Positions 14,130 through 23,774 are shown, numbered from the stretch's first letter. The stretch is DNA of 64,000 nt from Pseudomonas kermanshahensis (GCF_014269205.2 NZ_JABWRY020000001.1:4154001-4218000); one strand, 5' to 3'. The notes: a model not told the origin generated them from the sequence alone. Translations and numbers: made by a program.

Positions 14130-14538
14130 CTGTGTTACCTCGGTGTAATAGTTGTTTTTGTATGGAACCGTTTGTAACTGTACCAGAGCGGCAAAAGCCA
14201 TTCGACGTTGGTAGTAAAGCAGCGGATTTTGGTACTGACGTACGAGCAAAGCGCTCTAGCACGCGGCTCGCAGCCCTAGGCAGAAAGAATCGCCGTTTTT
14301 TTTCGCGTGATTGTTACAGATTCTGTCAAAACACTTTATCAAAAGTCCCACTGTTTCAGCGGTTGCCATCTGCCTAGAATTCATCTCGCCAACAACGGCA
14401 AGGCGATTAACTTCTGGCAACAGCCCCCACGAAGGCAAGCGTTAATCACCCGCTAAATCCCGATCGTTAAAACTAGCAGCACTCGCGGCGCCACAAGCGC
14501 CGCGCACCCCCTCACGACCTTAGACAGGTAAATAGAAA
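14130..14538. promoter_or_regulatory. divergent intergenic region acsA / DUF2790 gene
   Basis: This 409-base, comparatively AT-rich stretch must hold both promoters. On the plus strand, in the likely leader of the small gene, a perfect 8-bp hairpin lies at 14484-14504 (CGCGGCGC / GCGCCGCG, 5-base loop). On the minus strand a TTGACA hexamer occurs near 14330, but I could not pair it with a convincing -10. No coding frame with a ribosome site is visible. Confidence 0.4.
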
Positions 14539-14793
14539 ATGAAAGCTTTACTGGTATTGGTACTTGGCAGTCTTTGCGGCGCGGCAATGGCCGGCGAAGC
14601 AAACGATGCCGAGCAGATTCCGGTTGAACAGTACAGTTACTCGCAGCACTTGGACATTGCCCGCGTCATCTCCATGAGCGAAGTGCCCAACGTCTGTGAA
14701 GTCGTGCCCGCCCGCATGACCTACGAGGACTCCCAGGGCCAGAAGCACATTCTTGAATACCGCGTGATGGGGAACGGTTGCTCTAACGGCTAA
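14539..14793 (+). CDS. small exported DUF2790-family protein
   Basis: An 84-residue precursor with a clear signal peptide (MKALLVLVLGSLCGAAMA, cleavage before Gly19). The mature part carries the DUF2790 pattern of Pseudomonas: YSYSQHLDIARVISM, PNVCEVVPARMTYEDSQG and LEYRVMGNGC. The two cysteines (in NVCEV and NGCSN) may form a disulphide in the periplasm. Function is unknown; family members are small, paralogous and often induced by stress or metals. It stands alone, divergent from acsA. Confidence 0.85.
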   Translation: MKALLVLVLGSLCGAAMAGEANDAEQIPVEQYSYSQHLDIARVISMSEVPNVCEVVPARMTYEDSQGQKHILEYRVMGNGCSNG

Positions 14794-14805
14794 CCCTTGA
14801 GATCG

Positions 14806-14842
14806 GGGCCCCGCTGGGGCCCTTCGCGGGTTTCCCCGCGAA
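14806..14842 (+). terminator. tandem GC-rich hairpins after the DUF2790 gene
   Basis: Two adjacent perfect stem-loops: GGGCCCC/GGGGCCC (14806-14822) and TTCGCGGG/CCCGCGAA (14823-14842). There is no long T-run. They sit between the convergent DUF2790 gene and phhR and could end or protect transcripts from either side. Confidence 0.4.
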
Positions 14843-14865
14843 CAAATAAACCCAGTCGGCTGGCA

Positions 14866-16425
14866 TTATTCAGTTGACTTGCCCAACGCATAATCCCGCA
14901 ACTTATTGGCAATCGTGGTGTGCGAAACACCCAGTCTTTTGCCCAGCGCGCGACTACTTGTAAATTCCCCCATCAAACTTTCCAGCACGGCTTTTTCAAA
15001 ACGGCCGACAATCTGTGAAAGGTCCCCTTCCAATGAAAACTCTCCCAACGGTTGCCGCACACCGTAGTCCGGCAAACGTATATGTTCACTTTTAACTACA
15101 CCGCCTTCACATAACGAAACCGCCTGGAACAATACGTTTTCCAGTTGCCGTACGTTGCCTGGCCAGTGGTACTGGCTTAGTTTATCCATCGCGGCCGGTA
15201 ATAACCGTGGCAAGGCGCAGCCGATCTGCCGGCTGGCCTGGTCGAGAAAGTGCTGCACCAAGCCTTCCAGCCCGTCCATGCACTCACGCAATGGCGGAAT
15301 GTGCAGCGACAGCACGTTGAGGCGGTGGTACAGGTCCTGGCGGAACTCACCGCGCGCGCACAGCTCGGACAAATCCACCTGGGTGGCGCAGATCACCCGC
15401 ACATCCAGGTACACCTCTTCATCACTGCCTACGCGGCGAAAGCAACCGTCCTGCAGAAAGCGCAGCAGTTTCACCTGCAAACGCGGGCTCATCTCCCCTA
15501 CCCCATCAAGGAACAGCGTACCGCCGGCCGTCAGCTCCAGCAGGCCCAGCTTGCCCTCGGCCCGCGCACCCTCGAAAGCACCCGGCCCGTAGCCGAACAG
15601 CTCGGTCTCGGCCATGGACTCTGGCAACCCCGCACAGTTGAGCGCCATTAACGGCGACTGCCCACGCGGGCTGGCCAGGTGGCAGGCACGTGCCAGCAAC
15701 TCCTTGCCGGTGCCGGTCTCCCCTTCGATCAGCAAAGGGGCATCCAAGGGCGCCATGCGCCGTGCCTCGCGCACCACCGCCGCCATCACCCGCGAGCTCT
15801 GGAAGATACTGTCAAAGCCGCGCAGTTCCTGCTTGCGCACGTTGTAGATGCGCTCACCGATACGGTCGGCGCGGTGCAAGGTCAGCACCGCGCCGGCCAG
15901 CGCCTCGCTGTCGTCATGCTCGGACTGCAAGGGGGCGATGTCGGCGAGAAACACATCCCCTTTCACCTTGACCCGCAGGCCATTGATACGCGACTTGTTG
16001 GCGCGCACCAACTCGGGCAGGTCGAAGTCTTCCACATAACGCGCCAGCGGCATGCCCGGTACCTCGTCGACGCGCACCCCGAGCAACTGCGCCGCAGTGC
16101 GGTTGGCGGCGACGATGCTGCCGCCCATGTCGATCGACAGCACCGGAAAGTCCAACGCACCCAGCAACGCGTTCAGCTCCATGTGCCGGCGCTCGCTGGG
16201 CATCAAGCCGACGCGTTTGACGCCGAACACCCCGGCAATGGCTTCGAACTTGGGCCGCAGTGCCTGAAACTGCAGGTTGATCAGGTTCGGGCAGTGCAGG
16301 TAGATGGCGTTGCCATGGTCGCCGCCCACCTCACCACGCAGCACGTTGATGCCGTACTCCACCAACAGGTTGAGGATGTCGCGAAGGATGCCGATGCGGT
16401 TCTGGCAATGCACTTTGATACGCAT
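14866..16425 (-). CDS. phhR: TyrR-like regulator of aromatic amino acid catabolism
   Basis: Regulator of 519 residues. It has an N-terminal ACT domain (about 1-75), a PAS domain (about 80-190), an AAA+ domain with Walker A GETGTGKE (235-242), and a C-terminal helix-turn-helix (RALGKRLGVSHTTIANKLRD). The sigma54-contact motif GAFTGA is replaced by GAFEGA (282-287), which agrees with TyrR/PhhR proteins that work with sigma70 rather than sigma54. The ATG at 16425 is preceded by GAGAG. It is divergent from phhAB, which it activates in other pseudomonads. Confidence 0.95.
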   Translation of the reverse strand: MRIKVHCQNRIGILRDILNLLVEYGINVLRGEVGGDHGNAIYLHCPNLINLQFQALRPKFEAIAGVFGVKRVGLMPSERRHMELNALLGALDFPVLSIDMGGSIVAANRTAAQLLGVRVDEVPGMPLARYVEDFDLPELVRANKSRINGLRVKVKGDVFLADIAPLQSEHDDSEALAGAVLTLHRADRIGERIYNVRKQELRGFDSIFQSSRVMAAVVREARRMAPLDAPLLIEGETGTGKELLARACHLASPRGQSPLMALNCAGLPESMAETELFGYGPGAFEGARAEGKLGLLELTAGGTLFLDGVGEMSPRLQVKLLRFLQDGCFRRVGSDEEVYLDVRVICATQVDLSELCARGEFRQDLYHRLNVLSLHIPPLRECMDGLEGLVQHFLDQASRQIGCALPRLLPAAMDKLSQYHWPGNVRQLENVLFQAVSLCEGGVVKSEHIRLPDYGVRQPLGEFSLEGDLSQIVGRFEKAVLESLMGEFTSSRALGKRLGVSHTTIANKLRDYALGKSTE

Positions 16426-16544
16426 GAACGCTCTCGAAGCGCCGAAGTTTTTCAACCCGACGCAGAAAATTCGTAAAGATAAGCTGACAAAAACCCGTAA
16501 ACCATCAGCCCTTTGCCCCGGATTTTCCGACACCTACGCCTTTT

Positions 16545-16562
16545 TGTAAAATTATCGTTACG
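16545..16562 (+). promoter_or_regulatory. candidate PhhR/TyrR box upstream of phhA
   Basis: The sequence TGTAAA-N6-GTTACG resembles the TyrR-type box TGTAAA-N6-TTTACA, with ten of twelve defined positions matching. It lies 120 bases before the phhA ATG in the phhR-phhA divergent region. A weaker relative (CGTAAA) lies near 16470. Binding is inferred from the family. Confidence 0.6.
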
Positions 16563-16681
16563 AACCAGGACCGATCCTGGACCGGGGTGGCCACCCTACC
16601 CCCGTGCAAATCGGGCAATGAGGGGATATTCCTTAGGTATGTCGTGGACATAACAAGAAAAGCCCTCACCAGGAGAGCCAC

Positions 16682-17470
16682 ATGAAACAGACGCAATACG
16701 TGGCACGCGAGCCCGATGCGCATGGTTTTATCGACTACCCGCAGCAAGAGCATGCGGTGTGGAACACGCTGATCACACGCCAGCTGAAAGTCATCGAAGG
16801 CCGTGCCTGCCAGGAATACCTGGACGGCATCGATCAGTTGAAGCTGCCCCACGACCGTATCCCGCAATTGGGCGAGGTCAACAAGGTCTTGGGCGCCACC
16901 ACCGGCTGGCAGGTTGCCAGGGTGCCAGCTTTGATCCCCTTCCAAACGTTCTTCGAACTGCTGGCCAGCAAGCGCTTCCCGGTCGCCACGTTCATCCGCA
17001 CGCCGGAAGAACTGGACTACCTGCAGGAGCCCGACATCTTCCACGAGATCTTCGGCCACTGCCCGCTGCTGACCAACCCGTATTTCGCCGAATTCACCCA
17101 CACCTACGGCAAGCTCGGCTTGGCTGCGACCAAGGAACAGCGCGTTTACCTGGCGCGCCTGTACTGGATGACCATCGAGTTCGGCCTGATGGAGACCCCG
17201 CAAGGTCGCAAGATCTATGGTGGCGGCATCCTCTCTTCGCCGAAAGAAACGGTCTACAGTCTGTCGAACGAACCGGAACATCAGGCGTTCGACCCGATCG
17301 AGGCGATGCGCACGCCGTACCGTATCGACATTCTGCAGCCGCTGTACTTCGTGCTGCCGAACCTCAAGCGCCTATTCGACCTGGCCCATGAAGACATCAT
17401 GGGCATGGTGCAGCAAGCCATGCAGTTGGGCCTGCACACCCCCAAGTTTCCACCCAAGGTTGCTGCCTGA
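16682..17470 (+). CDS. phhA: phenylalanine 4-hydroxylase
   Basis: Non-haem iron, tetrahydropterin-dependent monooxygenase that converts phenylalanine to tyrosine, the start of phenylalanine catabolism. It has 262 residues, the usual bacterial length without the regulatory domain of animal enzymes. The 2-His-1-Glu iron site is visible: His121 and His126 in [11 protein letters not shown] and Glu166 in MTIEFGLM. The start follows AGGAGAGCCAC. It is followed after 37 bases by phhB, whose product recycles the pterin cofactor. Confidence 0.97.
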   Translation: MKQTQYVAREPDAHGFIDYPQQEHAVWNTLITRQLKVIEGRACQEYLDGIDQLKLPHDRIPQLGEVNKVLGATTGWQVARVPALIPFQTFFELLASKRFPVATFIRTPEELDYLQEPDIFHEIFGHCPLLTNPYFAEFTHTYGKLGLAATKEQRVYLARLYWMTIEFGLMETPQGRKIYGGGILSSPKETVYSLSNEPEHQAFDPIEAMRTPYRIDILQPLYFVLPNLKRLFDLAHEDIMGMVQQAMQLGLHTPKFPPKVAA

Positions 17471-17507
17471 AGCCACCCTGATAACAACTCGAACTGGAAA
17501 AGACACC

Positions 17508-17864
17508 ATGAATGCCTTGAACCAAGCCCACTGCGAAGCCTGCCGCGCCGACGCCCCGAAAGTCAGTGACGAAGAGTTGGCCGAGCTGATTCGCGAAATC
17601 CCGGACTGGAACATCGAAGTGCGCGACGGCCACATGGAGCTGGAGCGCGTGTTCAAGTTCAAGAACTTCAAGCACGCCCTGGACTTCACCAACGCCGTGG
17701 GTGAAATCGCTGAAGCCGAAGGCCACCACCCCGGCCTGCTGACCGAGTGGGGCAAGGTCACCGTGACCTGGTGGAGCCACTCGATCAAAGGCCTGCACCG
17801 CAACGACTTCATCATGTGCGCGCGCACCGACAAGGTCGCCGAGACGGCCGAAGGCCGTAAGTAA
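17508..17864 (+). CDS. phhB: pterin-4a-carbinolamine dehydratase
   Basis: A 118-residue protein that dehydrates the 4a-hydroxypterin released by PhhA, allowing cofactor regeneration. The active-site motif EGHHP is at 71-75, with [21 protein letters not shown] following. The ATG at 17508 is preceded by GGAAAAGACACC; the open frame runs on upstream through phhA but is not coding there. It is the last gene of phhAB, followed by a strong terminator. Confidence 0.96.
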   Translation: MNALNQAHCEACRADAPKVSDEELAELIREIPDWNIEVRDGHMELERVFKFKNFKHALDFTNAVGEIAEAEGHHPGLLTEWGKVTVTWWSHSIKGLHRNDFIMCARTDKVAETAEGRK

Positions 17865-17871
17865 CTAGCGA

Positions 17872-17897
17872 AAACGGGGCCGCAATGGCCCCGTTTT
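17872..17897 (+). terminator. intrinsic terminator of phhAB
   Basis: The stem AAACGGGGCC / GGCCCCGTTTT with a short loop is followed by a T-run, eight bases after the phhB stop. Confidence 0.9.
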
Positions 17898-18053
17898 TTG
17901 TAAGGCAAATGTCCGTTATTCGCCCGTAAAACCGACAAACGAACGGGAAAAATTTCAAACTGTCATCCAGACTGCTGTATCCTGCCCCAGCTTTTTAAAG
18001 CCCCACACGCGCCTGGCGCAGCCTTTTCACTCACACTTGCGAGGAACGACGAG

Positions 18054-18182
18054 ATGCATGAAATCCCGAATCTTCCCTTCCCAAGCCTGAACCCAGAAGA
18101 GCAAACCGTTACCGTCCATGCCGAGCCGACGCCTGCCGTCGACCAGGATGGTGACGATCAATCCAGCGCTGACCAGGAATAA
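18054..18182 (+). CDS. small 42-residue acidic protein, unrecognised
   Basis: A short frame starting MHEIPNLPFPSLNPEEQTVT and ending in an acidic Asp/Gln/Glu-rich tail (...VDQDGDDQSSADQE). GAGGAACGACGAG lies just before the ATG, a good ribosome site. It is preceded by the phhAB terminator and a 150-base gap, and followed 95 bases later by an MFS transporter gene. The proline-rich start and acidic end suggest a small, possibly disordered cytoplasmic protein. I do not recognise a domain. Support is the ribosome site, codon usage and isolated position. Confidence 0.6.
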   Translation: MHEIPNLPFPSLNPEEQTVTVHAEPTPAVDQDGDDQSSADQE

Positions 18183-18277
18183 CTGCGCATCCCCCGACTG
18201 TGTGAAAACGGCTGACCTGCGGGCCACCCCCGTCATCACGTTTTCACACCGTCCAGAACTCTGCCACGAAGGCCCCC

Positions 18278-19477
18278 ATGCCCCACTCACCGCGCCCCCT
18301 TGCGGTTACCCTGCAAGTCGTCTCCATCGTCCTTTTCACCTTTATCGGCTACCTGAACATCGGCATCCCCCTGGCCGTATTGCCCAGCTATGTGCACAAC
18401 GACCTGGGCTTCAGCGCCGTGGTCGCTGGCCTGGTGATCAGTGTGCAATACCTGGCCACGTTGCTCAGCCGCCCGACGGCCAGCCGCATCATCGACAACC
18501 TCGGCAGCAAGAAGGCGGTGATGTATGGCCTGGCCGGTTGTGGGCTCAGCGGCGTATTCATGCTGGCTTGCGCCTTTCTCACCCACCTGCCCTGGCTGAG
18601 CCTGACCTGCTTGCTGATCGGCCGCCTGGTGCTGGGCAGCGCCGAAAGCCTGGTGGGCTCTGGCGCGATCGGCTGGGGCATCGGCCGAGTGGGCGCTGAG
18701 AATACCGCCAAGGTCATCTCCTGGAACGGCATTGCCAGCTATGGCGCTCTGGCCATTGGCGCGCCGCTGGGGGTGCTGATGGTCAAGACACTGGGGCTAT
18801 GGAGCATGGGCGTGAGCATCATGCTGCTGTGCGCAGCCGGCCTTCTGCTGGCCTGGCCCAAGCGCGCGGCGCCCATCGTCAGCGGCGTGCGCCTGCCCTT
18901 CCTGAGCGTATTGGGCAAGGTGTTCCCGCATGGCTCAGGCCTGGCCTTGGGCTCGATCGGCTTTGGCACCATCGCCACGTTCATCACCTTGTACTACGCC
19001 AGCCGCGACTGGCCGAATGCCGCACTGACCTTGAGCCTGTTCGGCGCCAGCTTCATCAGTGCCCGCTTGCTGTTCGGCAACCTGATCAATCGCATCGGTG
19101 GTTTTCGCGTGGCGATTGCCTGCCTTTCGGTGGAGACCGTGGGGTTGTTGATGCTGTGGCTGGCACCCAGTGCCGAGCTGGCATTGGCAGGTGCGGCACT
19201 GAGCGGGTTTGGTTTTTCGCTGGTGTTCCCGGCGCTGGGCGTGGAGGCGGTGAACCAAGTGTCGGCGGCCAACCGCGGCGCGGCGGTTGGGGCGTATTCG
19301 CTGTTCATCGATTTGTCGCTGGGGATTACCGGCCCGCTGGTGGGTGCAGTGGCGGCGGGGTTCGGGTTTGCTTCGATGTTCTTGTTTGCGGCGGGGGCTG
19401 CGGCGTGCGGGCTGGTGTTGAGCCTTTACCTGTACAGGCAGGCGCGCCGGGCTCGGGATACCCTGCAGCAGTCCTGA
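18278..19477 (+). CDS. MFS transporter, YhhS family
   Basis: Major-facilitator protein of 399 residues with twelve predicted membrane segments. It begins [24 protein letters not shown] and has the loop-2 region [22 protein letters not shown], typical of the YhhS/UPF0226 group of exporters whose substrates are poorly known (sugars or drugs have been suggested in E. coli). A weak ribosome site (GAAGG) precedes the ATG. It ends before a REP pair that separates it from the convergent ydiJ. Confidence 0.88.
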   Translation: MPHSPRPLAVTLQVVSIVLFTFIGYLNIGIPLAVLPSYVHNDLGFSAVVAGLVISVQYLATLLSRPTASRIIDNLGSKKAVMYGLAGCGLSGVFMLACAFLTHLPWLSLTCLLIGRLVLGSAESLVGSGAIGWGIGRVGAENTAKVISWNGIASYGALAIGAPLGVLMVKTLGLWSMGVSIMLLCAAGLLLAWPKRAAPIVSGVRLPFLSVLGKVFPHGSGLALGSIGFGTIATFITLYYASRDWPNAALTLSLFGASFISARLLFGNLINRIGGFRVAIACLSVETVGLLMLWLAPSAELALAGAALSGFGFSLVFPALGVEAVNQVSAANRGAAVGAYSLFIDLSLGITGPLVGAVAAGFGFASMFLFAAGAAACGLVLSLYLYRQARRARDTLQQS

Positions 19478-19493
19478 TTGTGCACTGCCTGTA

Positions 19494-19591
19494 CCGGCCT
19501 CTTCGCGGGCAAGCCCGCTCCCACAGGAATCACCACAACCGTCGAGTCAACGGTATCCCTGTGGGAGCGGGCTTGCCCGCGAAGAGGCCGG
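19494..19591. repeat. inverted REP pair (GTGGGAGCGGGCTTGCCCGC type)
   Basis: Two perfect 34-base inverted arms at 19494-19527 and 19558-19591, separated by 30 bases, lie between the convergent MFS gene and ydiJ. The arms include the flank CCGGCCTCTTCGCGGG as well as the REP core. Confidence 0.9.
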
Positions 19592-19598
19592 TGCAGGT

Positions 19599-22500
19599 TT
19601 AACGCTGCGCGTACTGCAACACCACTTCCAGCGGATGGCGCATCTGCCGTTCGGTCATGCGCTTGACCTGGCTACGGCACGAATACCCCGTCGCCAGCGG
19701 CTCGTCTTGCTTGTCCAGCTTGGTCGCCCAGGACTGCTCGAAGATGGTCCGCGAGGTCTCCTGGTTTCGCGCTTCATGCCCATAAGTACCGGACATGCCA
19801 CAGCAACCCGTAGCCTCGGTCACCAGCTTCAAGCCCAAGCGGGCAAACACTTGCTCCCATTGCCGGGTGCTGGCCGGCACGTTGGTCTTCTCGGTGCAGT
19901 GCGCCATCAGGCGGAAGCTGCCAGTATTGGCAGCCGCTTGCTCGGGCAATGCATCCATCAACCATTCCTGCGGCAACAGCACCTTCGGGCAGTCTTCCAG
20001 GCCTGGCACCTTCTGGTACTCCTGGCGATAGACCAAGGTCATCGCAGGGTCCAACCCCACCAGCGGTACACCACAATCGGCCAGGGCCTTGAGCTGGGTG
20101 CCATTACGGATCGCCGCCTTGGCGAACGCGCCAAGGAAGCCCTGTACGTGCAGCGGTTTGCCGTTGGCACTGTACGGCGCCAGGAACACCCGGTGGCCAA
20201 GGCGGTGCGCCAGGTCGATGAACGCGGCCAGCAGCGGCGTCTCGAAGTAACGGGTGAAGGCATCTTGCACCAGCACGATGCTGCGCTCACGCTGGGCCGG
20301 GGTCAGCTCGCGCAGCGCTGGCACGCTAGCCACGCCAACGCGGCAGCGGGTCAGGGTCGCCTGGAAGTTGAAACGACTGATCAGCGGGCTGTCGACCATG
20401 CCGACCTTGTCGGCCAGCAGCTTGCTCACCCACTTCGAGCCCATCACCGCGTTATACAGCCCCGGCGCATGCGCCAGGTATGGGATGGTGAACTCCAGCG
20501 AACCGATCAGGTAATCCCGCAATGGGCGCTGGTAGCGGCCGTGGTACAGCTCGAGGAAACGCGAGCGGAAGTCCGGCACGTTGACCTTGATCGGGCACTG
20601 CCCCGCGCAGGACTTGCACGCCAGGCAACCGGCCATGGCGTCGTAGACCTCGTGAGAGAAGTCCGCCTGCCCCTGGTCACGCCCGCGGTTGTTGCGCAGC
20701 CGTGCCGGCAGGCCCTTGAGCCAGGACACCTTGTTACGCGCCGCCGCCAGCACGTCGATATCCGCCGCGCCTTGCAAACGCAGCCACTCACGCATCAACG
20801 AGGCACGGCCCTTGGGCGAATGCTGACGCTCTCGGGTGGCCTTCCACGACGGGCACATAGCATCGTTGGGGTCGTAGTTGTAGCAGGCACCGTTGCCGTT
20901 ACAGTGCACAGCGCTGCTGAAGTCCTGCCAGACACGCTCGTCGATGGTGCGGTCGAGGTCACCGCGCAAGGTCACGCCATCGACCCGGGTCAGGCCTTCG
21001 GCGCTGTCGGGTGGGGTGCAGATTTTGCCGGGGTTGAGCTGGTTGCGCGGGTCGAAAGCGCCTTTCAGGCGCTGCAGCGCCGGGTACAGCTCGCCAAAAT
21101 ATTCGGGCACGTATTCTGAACGCAGGCCCTTGCCGTGCTCACCCCACAGCAGGCCGCCGTAGCTTTTGGTCAGCGCCGCCACGGCATCGGAGATCGGCTT
21201 GACCAGCGCGGCCTGGGCCGGGTCTTTCATGTCCAGCGCCGGGCGCACGTGCAGTACACCGGCATCGACGTGGCCAAACATGCCATAGGCCAGGCCGTAG
21301 CCATCCAGCAATGCGCGGAAGTCGGCGATGTAGTCGGCCAACTGCTCCGGTGGTACTGCGGTGTCTTCCACGAACGGCTGCGGGCGCACCTCGCCCTCGA
21401 CGTTGCCCAGCAGGCCCACCGAGCGTTTGCGCATGGTGTAGACGCGAGTGACCGCCTCGGCGCCCTCGGCCAGGGTGTGCCCCAGGCGCTCTACGCTGGT
21501 GTCGTTCTGCAGGTGCTGGATGAACGCCTGCACCCGTGCATTGACCTCGTCCGGCTGATCACCGCAGAACTCCACCAGGTTGATGCCCAGGGTCGGGCGC
21601 TCGGGGTCAGCCGGGAAATACTCGGCCACGCTGTGCCAGACGATGTCCTTCATGGCCAGCATCAACACCTTGGAGTCGACCGTTTCGATCGACAGCGGCT
21701 TGTGCGCCATCAGCGCATTGGCGTCACGCAGGGCGTCCATGAAGCTGGTGTAGCGGACGTTGACCAGCACCGCGTATTTCGGAATCGGCAGCACATTGAG
21801 CTTGGCTTCGACCACGTAGCCCAGCGAGCCTTCGGCGCCGCACAGCACGCTGTTGAGGTTGAAGCGCCCCTGTTCATCGCGCAGGTGTGCCAAGTCGTAA
21901 CCCGTCAGGCAGCGGTTGAGCTTGGGGAAGGTGCTTTCGATCAGCTCGGCCTGGGTTTCCTGGATCTCGCGGGCCACACGGTAGACCTCGCCAACCCGGC
22001 CTGGCGCTGCGCAGGCCTGCGCCAGCGCAGCGTCATCGATGGGCAGGCTGTGCAGGCGCTCACCGCCGAGCAGCACGCTGTGCAGTTCGAGCACGTGATC
22101 GCGGGTCTTGCCGTAGGTGCAGCTGCCCTGGCCGCTGGCATCGGTGTTGATCATGCCGCCGACGGTGGCGCGGTTGGAGGTGGACAGCTCAGGGGCGAAG
22201 AACAGCCCGTGGGGCTTGAGCGCGGCATTGAGCTGGTCCTTGACCACACCGGCCTGGACCCGCACCCAACGCTCCTCGGCGTTGATTTCGAGGATGGTGT
22301 TCATGTGCCGCGACAGGTCGACGACGATGCCATCGGTCAGCGACTGGCCGTTGGTGCCGGTGCCGCCGCCACGCGGGGTCAGCTTGACCTGGGCAAAGCG
22401 CGCGTCCGCCATCAGCGCGGCGACCCGCGCCACGTCATCGGCGTCACGTGGGAACACCGCTGCCTGGGGCAGGCGCTGGTAAATCGAGTTGTCGGTGGCC

Positions 22501-22619
22501 AGCACGGTACGGGTGGCGTAATCGGCACTGATCTGGCCACGGAAGCCGCTGTTACGCAGGGCCTCGAGGAATTCGGGGTAGTTGGCGGTCGGTGCACTGG
22601 TCGGCAGCTGGGCGATCAT
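19599..22619 (-). CDS. ydiJ: FAD-linked oxidase / Fe-S oxidoreductase YdiJ (D-2-hydroxyglutarate dehydrogenase type)
   Basis: A 1006-residue fusion. The N-terminal FAD-binding type 4 domain has PRGGGTGTNGQ (82-92) and NRATVGGMINTDASGQG. A FAD-linked oxidase C-terminal domain follows, then 4Fe-4S cysteine clusters (CNGNGACYNYDPNDAMCPS; CLACKSCAGQCP) and a CCG-type heterodisulphide-reductase-like end (GCCGMSGTYGHE). YdiJ homologues oxidise D-2-hydroxyglutarate or related D-hydroxy acids and pass electrons to the membrane chain. It is encoded divergently from a GcvA-like LysR regulator that may control it. Confidence 0.92.
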   Translation of the reverse strand: MIAQLPTSAPTANYPEFLEALRNSGFRGQISADYATRTVLATDNSIYQRLPQAAVFPRDADDVARVAALMADARFAQVKLTPRGGGTGTNGQSLTDGIVVDLSRHMNTILEINAEERWVRVQAGVVKDQLNAALKPHGLFFAPELSTSNRATVGGMINTDASGQGSCTYGKTRDHVLELHSVLLGGERLHSLPIDDAALAQACAAPGRVGEVYRVAREIQETQAELIESTFPKLNRCLTGYDLAHLRDEQGRFNLNSVLCGAEGSLGYVVEAKLNVLPIPKYAVLVNVRYTSFMDALRDANALMAHKPLSIETVDSKVLMLAMKDIVWHSVAEYFPADPERPTLGINLVEFCGDQPDEVNARVQAFIQHLQNDTSVERLGHTLAEGAEAVTRVYTMRKRSVGLLGNVEGEVRPQPFVEDTAVPPEQLADYIADFRALLDGYGLAYGMFGHVDAGVLHVRPALDMKDPAQAALVKPISDAVAALTKSYGGLLWGEHGKGLRSEYVPEYFGELYPALQRLKGAFDPRNQLNPGKICTPPDSAEGLTRVDGVTLRGDLDRTIDERVWQDFSSAVHCNGNGACYNYDPNDAMCPSWKATRERQHSPKGRASLMREWLRLQGAADIDVLAAARNKVSWLKGLPARLRNNRGRDQGQADFSHEVYDAMAGCLACKSCAGQCPIKVNVPDFRSRFLELYHGRYQRPLRDYLIGSLEFTIPYLAHAPGLYNAVMGSKWVSKLLADKVGMVDSPLISRFNFQATLTRCRVGVASVPALRELTPAQRERSIVLVQDAFTRYFETPLLAAFIDLAHRLGHRVFLAPYSANGKPLHVQGFLGAFAKAAIRNGTQLKALADCGVPLVGLDPAMTLVYRQEYQKVPGLEDCPKVLLPQEWLMDALPEQAAANTGSFRLMAHCTEKTNVPASTRQWEQVFARLGLKLVTEATGCCGMSGTYGHEARNQETSRTIFEQSWATKLDKQDEPLATGYSCRSQVKRMTERQMRHPLEVVLQYAQR

Positions 22620-22770
22620 CGACGGATGGCCTCTTGATATGGGCTAATTCACGGAAAACCTGTCAAGCCGGCATGGGTTGATTCACACCAGATGACGAAT
22701 AGGCCAATGTTCCTGTAGTTTCGCGCCAAGGGCAAACGGATAATCCTGCCGCTATCGATGACTTTTATGA

Positions 22771-23655
22771 ATGAATTACCGCCACCTGACACCGTCCATG
22801 TCGCTGCTGCTGGCGTTCGAGGCTGCCGCCCGGCATGAAAGCTATACTCGCGCCGCCGCCGAACTGTCGTTGACCCAAAGCGCTGTCAGCCGCCAGGTGC
22901 AGGCACTGGAGCAGCAATTGGGGCTGACGCTGTTCCGCCGCGAGGGGCGCCAGGTGCAGCTGACCGACGTCGGCCGGCTGTACCAGCGCGAGCTGAGCGA
23001 AGCCTTGGGGCGCATCCGCAGCGCCACCTTGCAGGCGCTGGCCTACCAGTCGGGTGTCGGCACGTTGCGCCTGGCCACCCTGCCCACCTTCGGCTCGAAA
23101 TGGCTGCTGCCGCGGCTGCATGCGTTCTACAGCGCCCACCCGGGCATGCTGGTGCATATCCATTCACGGATCGAAGCGATCAATTTCGACACCAGCGAGA
23201 TCGATGCGGCAATCGGTGTGGCGAGCCACGACCTGCCGGGGCTGATCTGCCACCGCCTGCACGCCGAAGAACTGCTGGTGATTCTGCCGCCAGAGGCCGG
23301 CGCCGACGCGCATGGCTGGAGCCCTGCCCGGGTTAGCGAAGAAGTGCTGCTGAACGTCGCCAACAACCCGCATGCCTGGGGCGAGTGGTTCTCGCACCAC
23401 AGCCTGCCGCACCGGGCGATGCGCCTGGGCCCGAGCTTCGAGCTGACGTCGCACTTGATCCAGGCGGTGCGCGCCGGCATCGGCATCGGCCTGGTGCCGC
23501 GGATACTGGTGGAAGAGGAACTGGCCAAGGGCGAGCTGTTCAGCCCCGGCGAGGCGTTTGCCAGCCAACGCAGCTATTACCTGATCTATCCGCCACGCAA
23601 CGAAGCGCTGCCGTCGTTGCGGGCGTTTCGCAGTTGGTTGTTGGAGCAGATCTGA
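22771..23655 (+). CDS. LysR-family regulator (GcvA-like), divergent from ydiJ
   Basis: A 294-residue LysR protein. The N-terminal helix-turn-helix includes SYTRAAAELSLTQSAVSRQVQALEQQLG; the effector domain follows (LRLATLPTFGSKWLLPRL, AGIGIGLVPRILVEEEL), closest in style to GcvA. Divergent placement with a 151-base gap to ydiJ suggests it regulates ydiJ in response to a hydroxy acid. Neither effector nor binding site can be read with confidence. Confidence 0.88.
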   Translation: MNYRHLTPSMSLLLAFEAAARHESYTRAAAELSLTQSAVSRQVQALEQQLGLTLFRREGRQVQLTDVGRLYQRELSEALGRIRSATLQALAYQSGVGTLRLATLPTFGSKWLLPRLHAFYSAHPGMLVHIHSRIEAINFDTSEIDAAIGVASHDLPGLICHRLHAEELLVILPPEAGADAHGWSPARVSEEVLLNVANNPHAWGEWFSHHSLPHRAMRLGPSFELTSHLIQAVRAGIGIGLVPRILVEEELAKGELFSPGEAFASQRSYYLIYPPRNEALPSLRAFRSWLLEQI

Positions 23656-23670
23656 GTTTTGTGCTGGTTG

Positions 23671-23706
23671 CACTGGCCTCTTCACAGCACAAGGCTGCTC
23701 CTACAA
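23671..23706. repeat. single REP element
   Basis: One REP-like copy, CACTGGCCTCTTCACAGCAC followed by AAGGCTGCTCCTAC, related to the arms of the pair at 57644-57737. No matching inverted partner is nearby. It lies between the LysR gene and a shared terminator. Confidence 0.65.
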
Positions 23707-23721
23707 GGGGCGCGTAACGCA

Positions 23722-23757
23722 AAAAACCCGATGCCAGTCACCTGGCATCGGGTTTTT
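23722..23757. terminator. bidirectional terminator between LysR gene and aroP
   Basis: A perfect 16-bp stem (AAAAACCCGATGCCAG and its complement) with a 4-base loop has A- and T-runs on both flanks. It can end both converging genes. Confidence 0.9.
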
Positions 23758-23774
23758 CTTGCCGCCTATGGCGA

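Noticed and set aside
16426..16681. Sigma54 (-24/-12) promoter for phhA
   Set aside because: No TGGCAC-N5-TTGC element is seen, and PhhR lacks the GAFTGA loop.
18027..18290. An 87-codon minus-strand frame
   Set aside because: Opposite the better supported 42-residue gene and the MFS start; no ribosome site.
19494..19591. CRISPR-like repeat arrangement
   Set aside because: The repeats are inverted REP doublets, not direct repeats with unique spacers; no cas genes are present.
21135..22637. A 500-codon open frame opposite ydiJ
   Set aside because: Antisense shadow of ydiJ.
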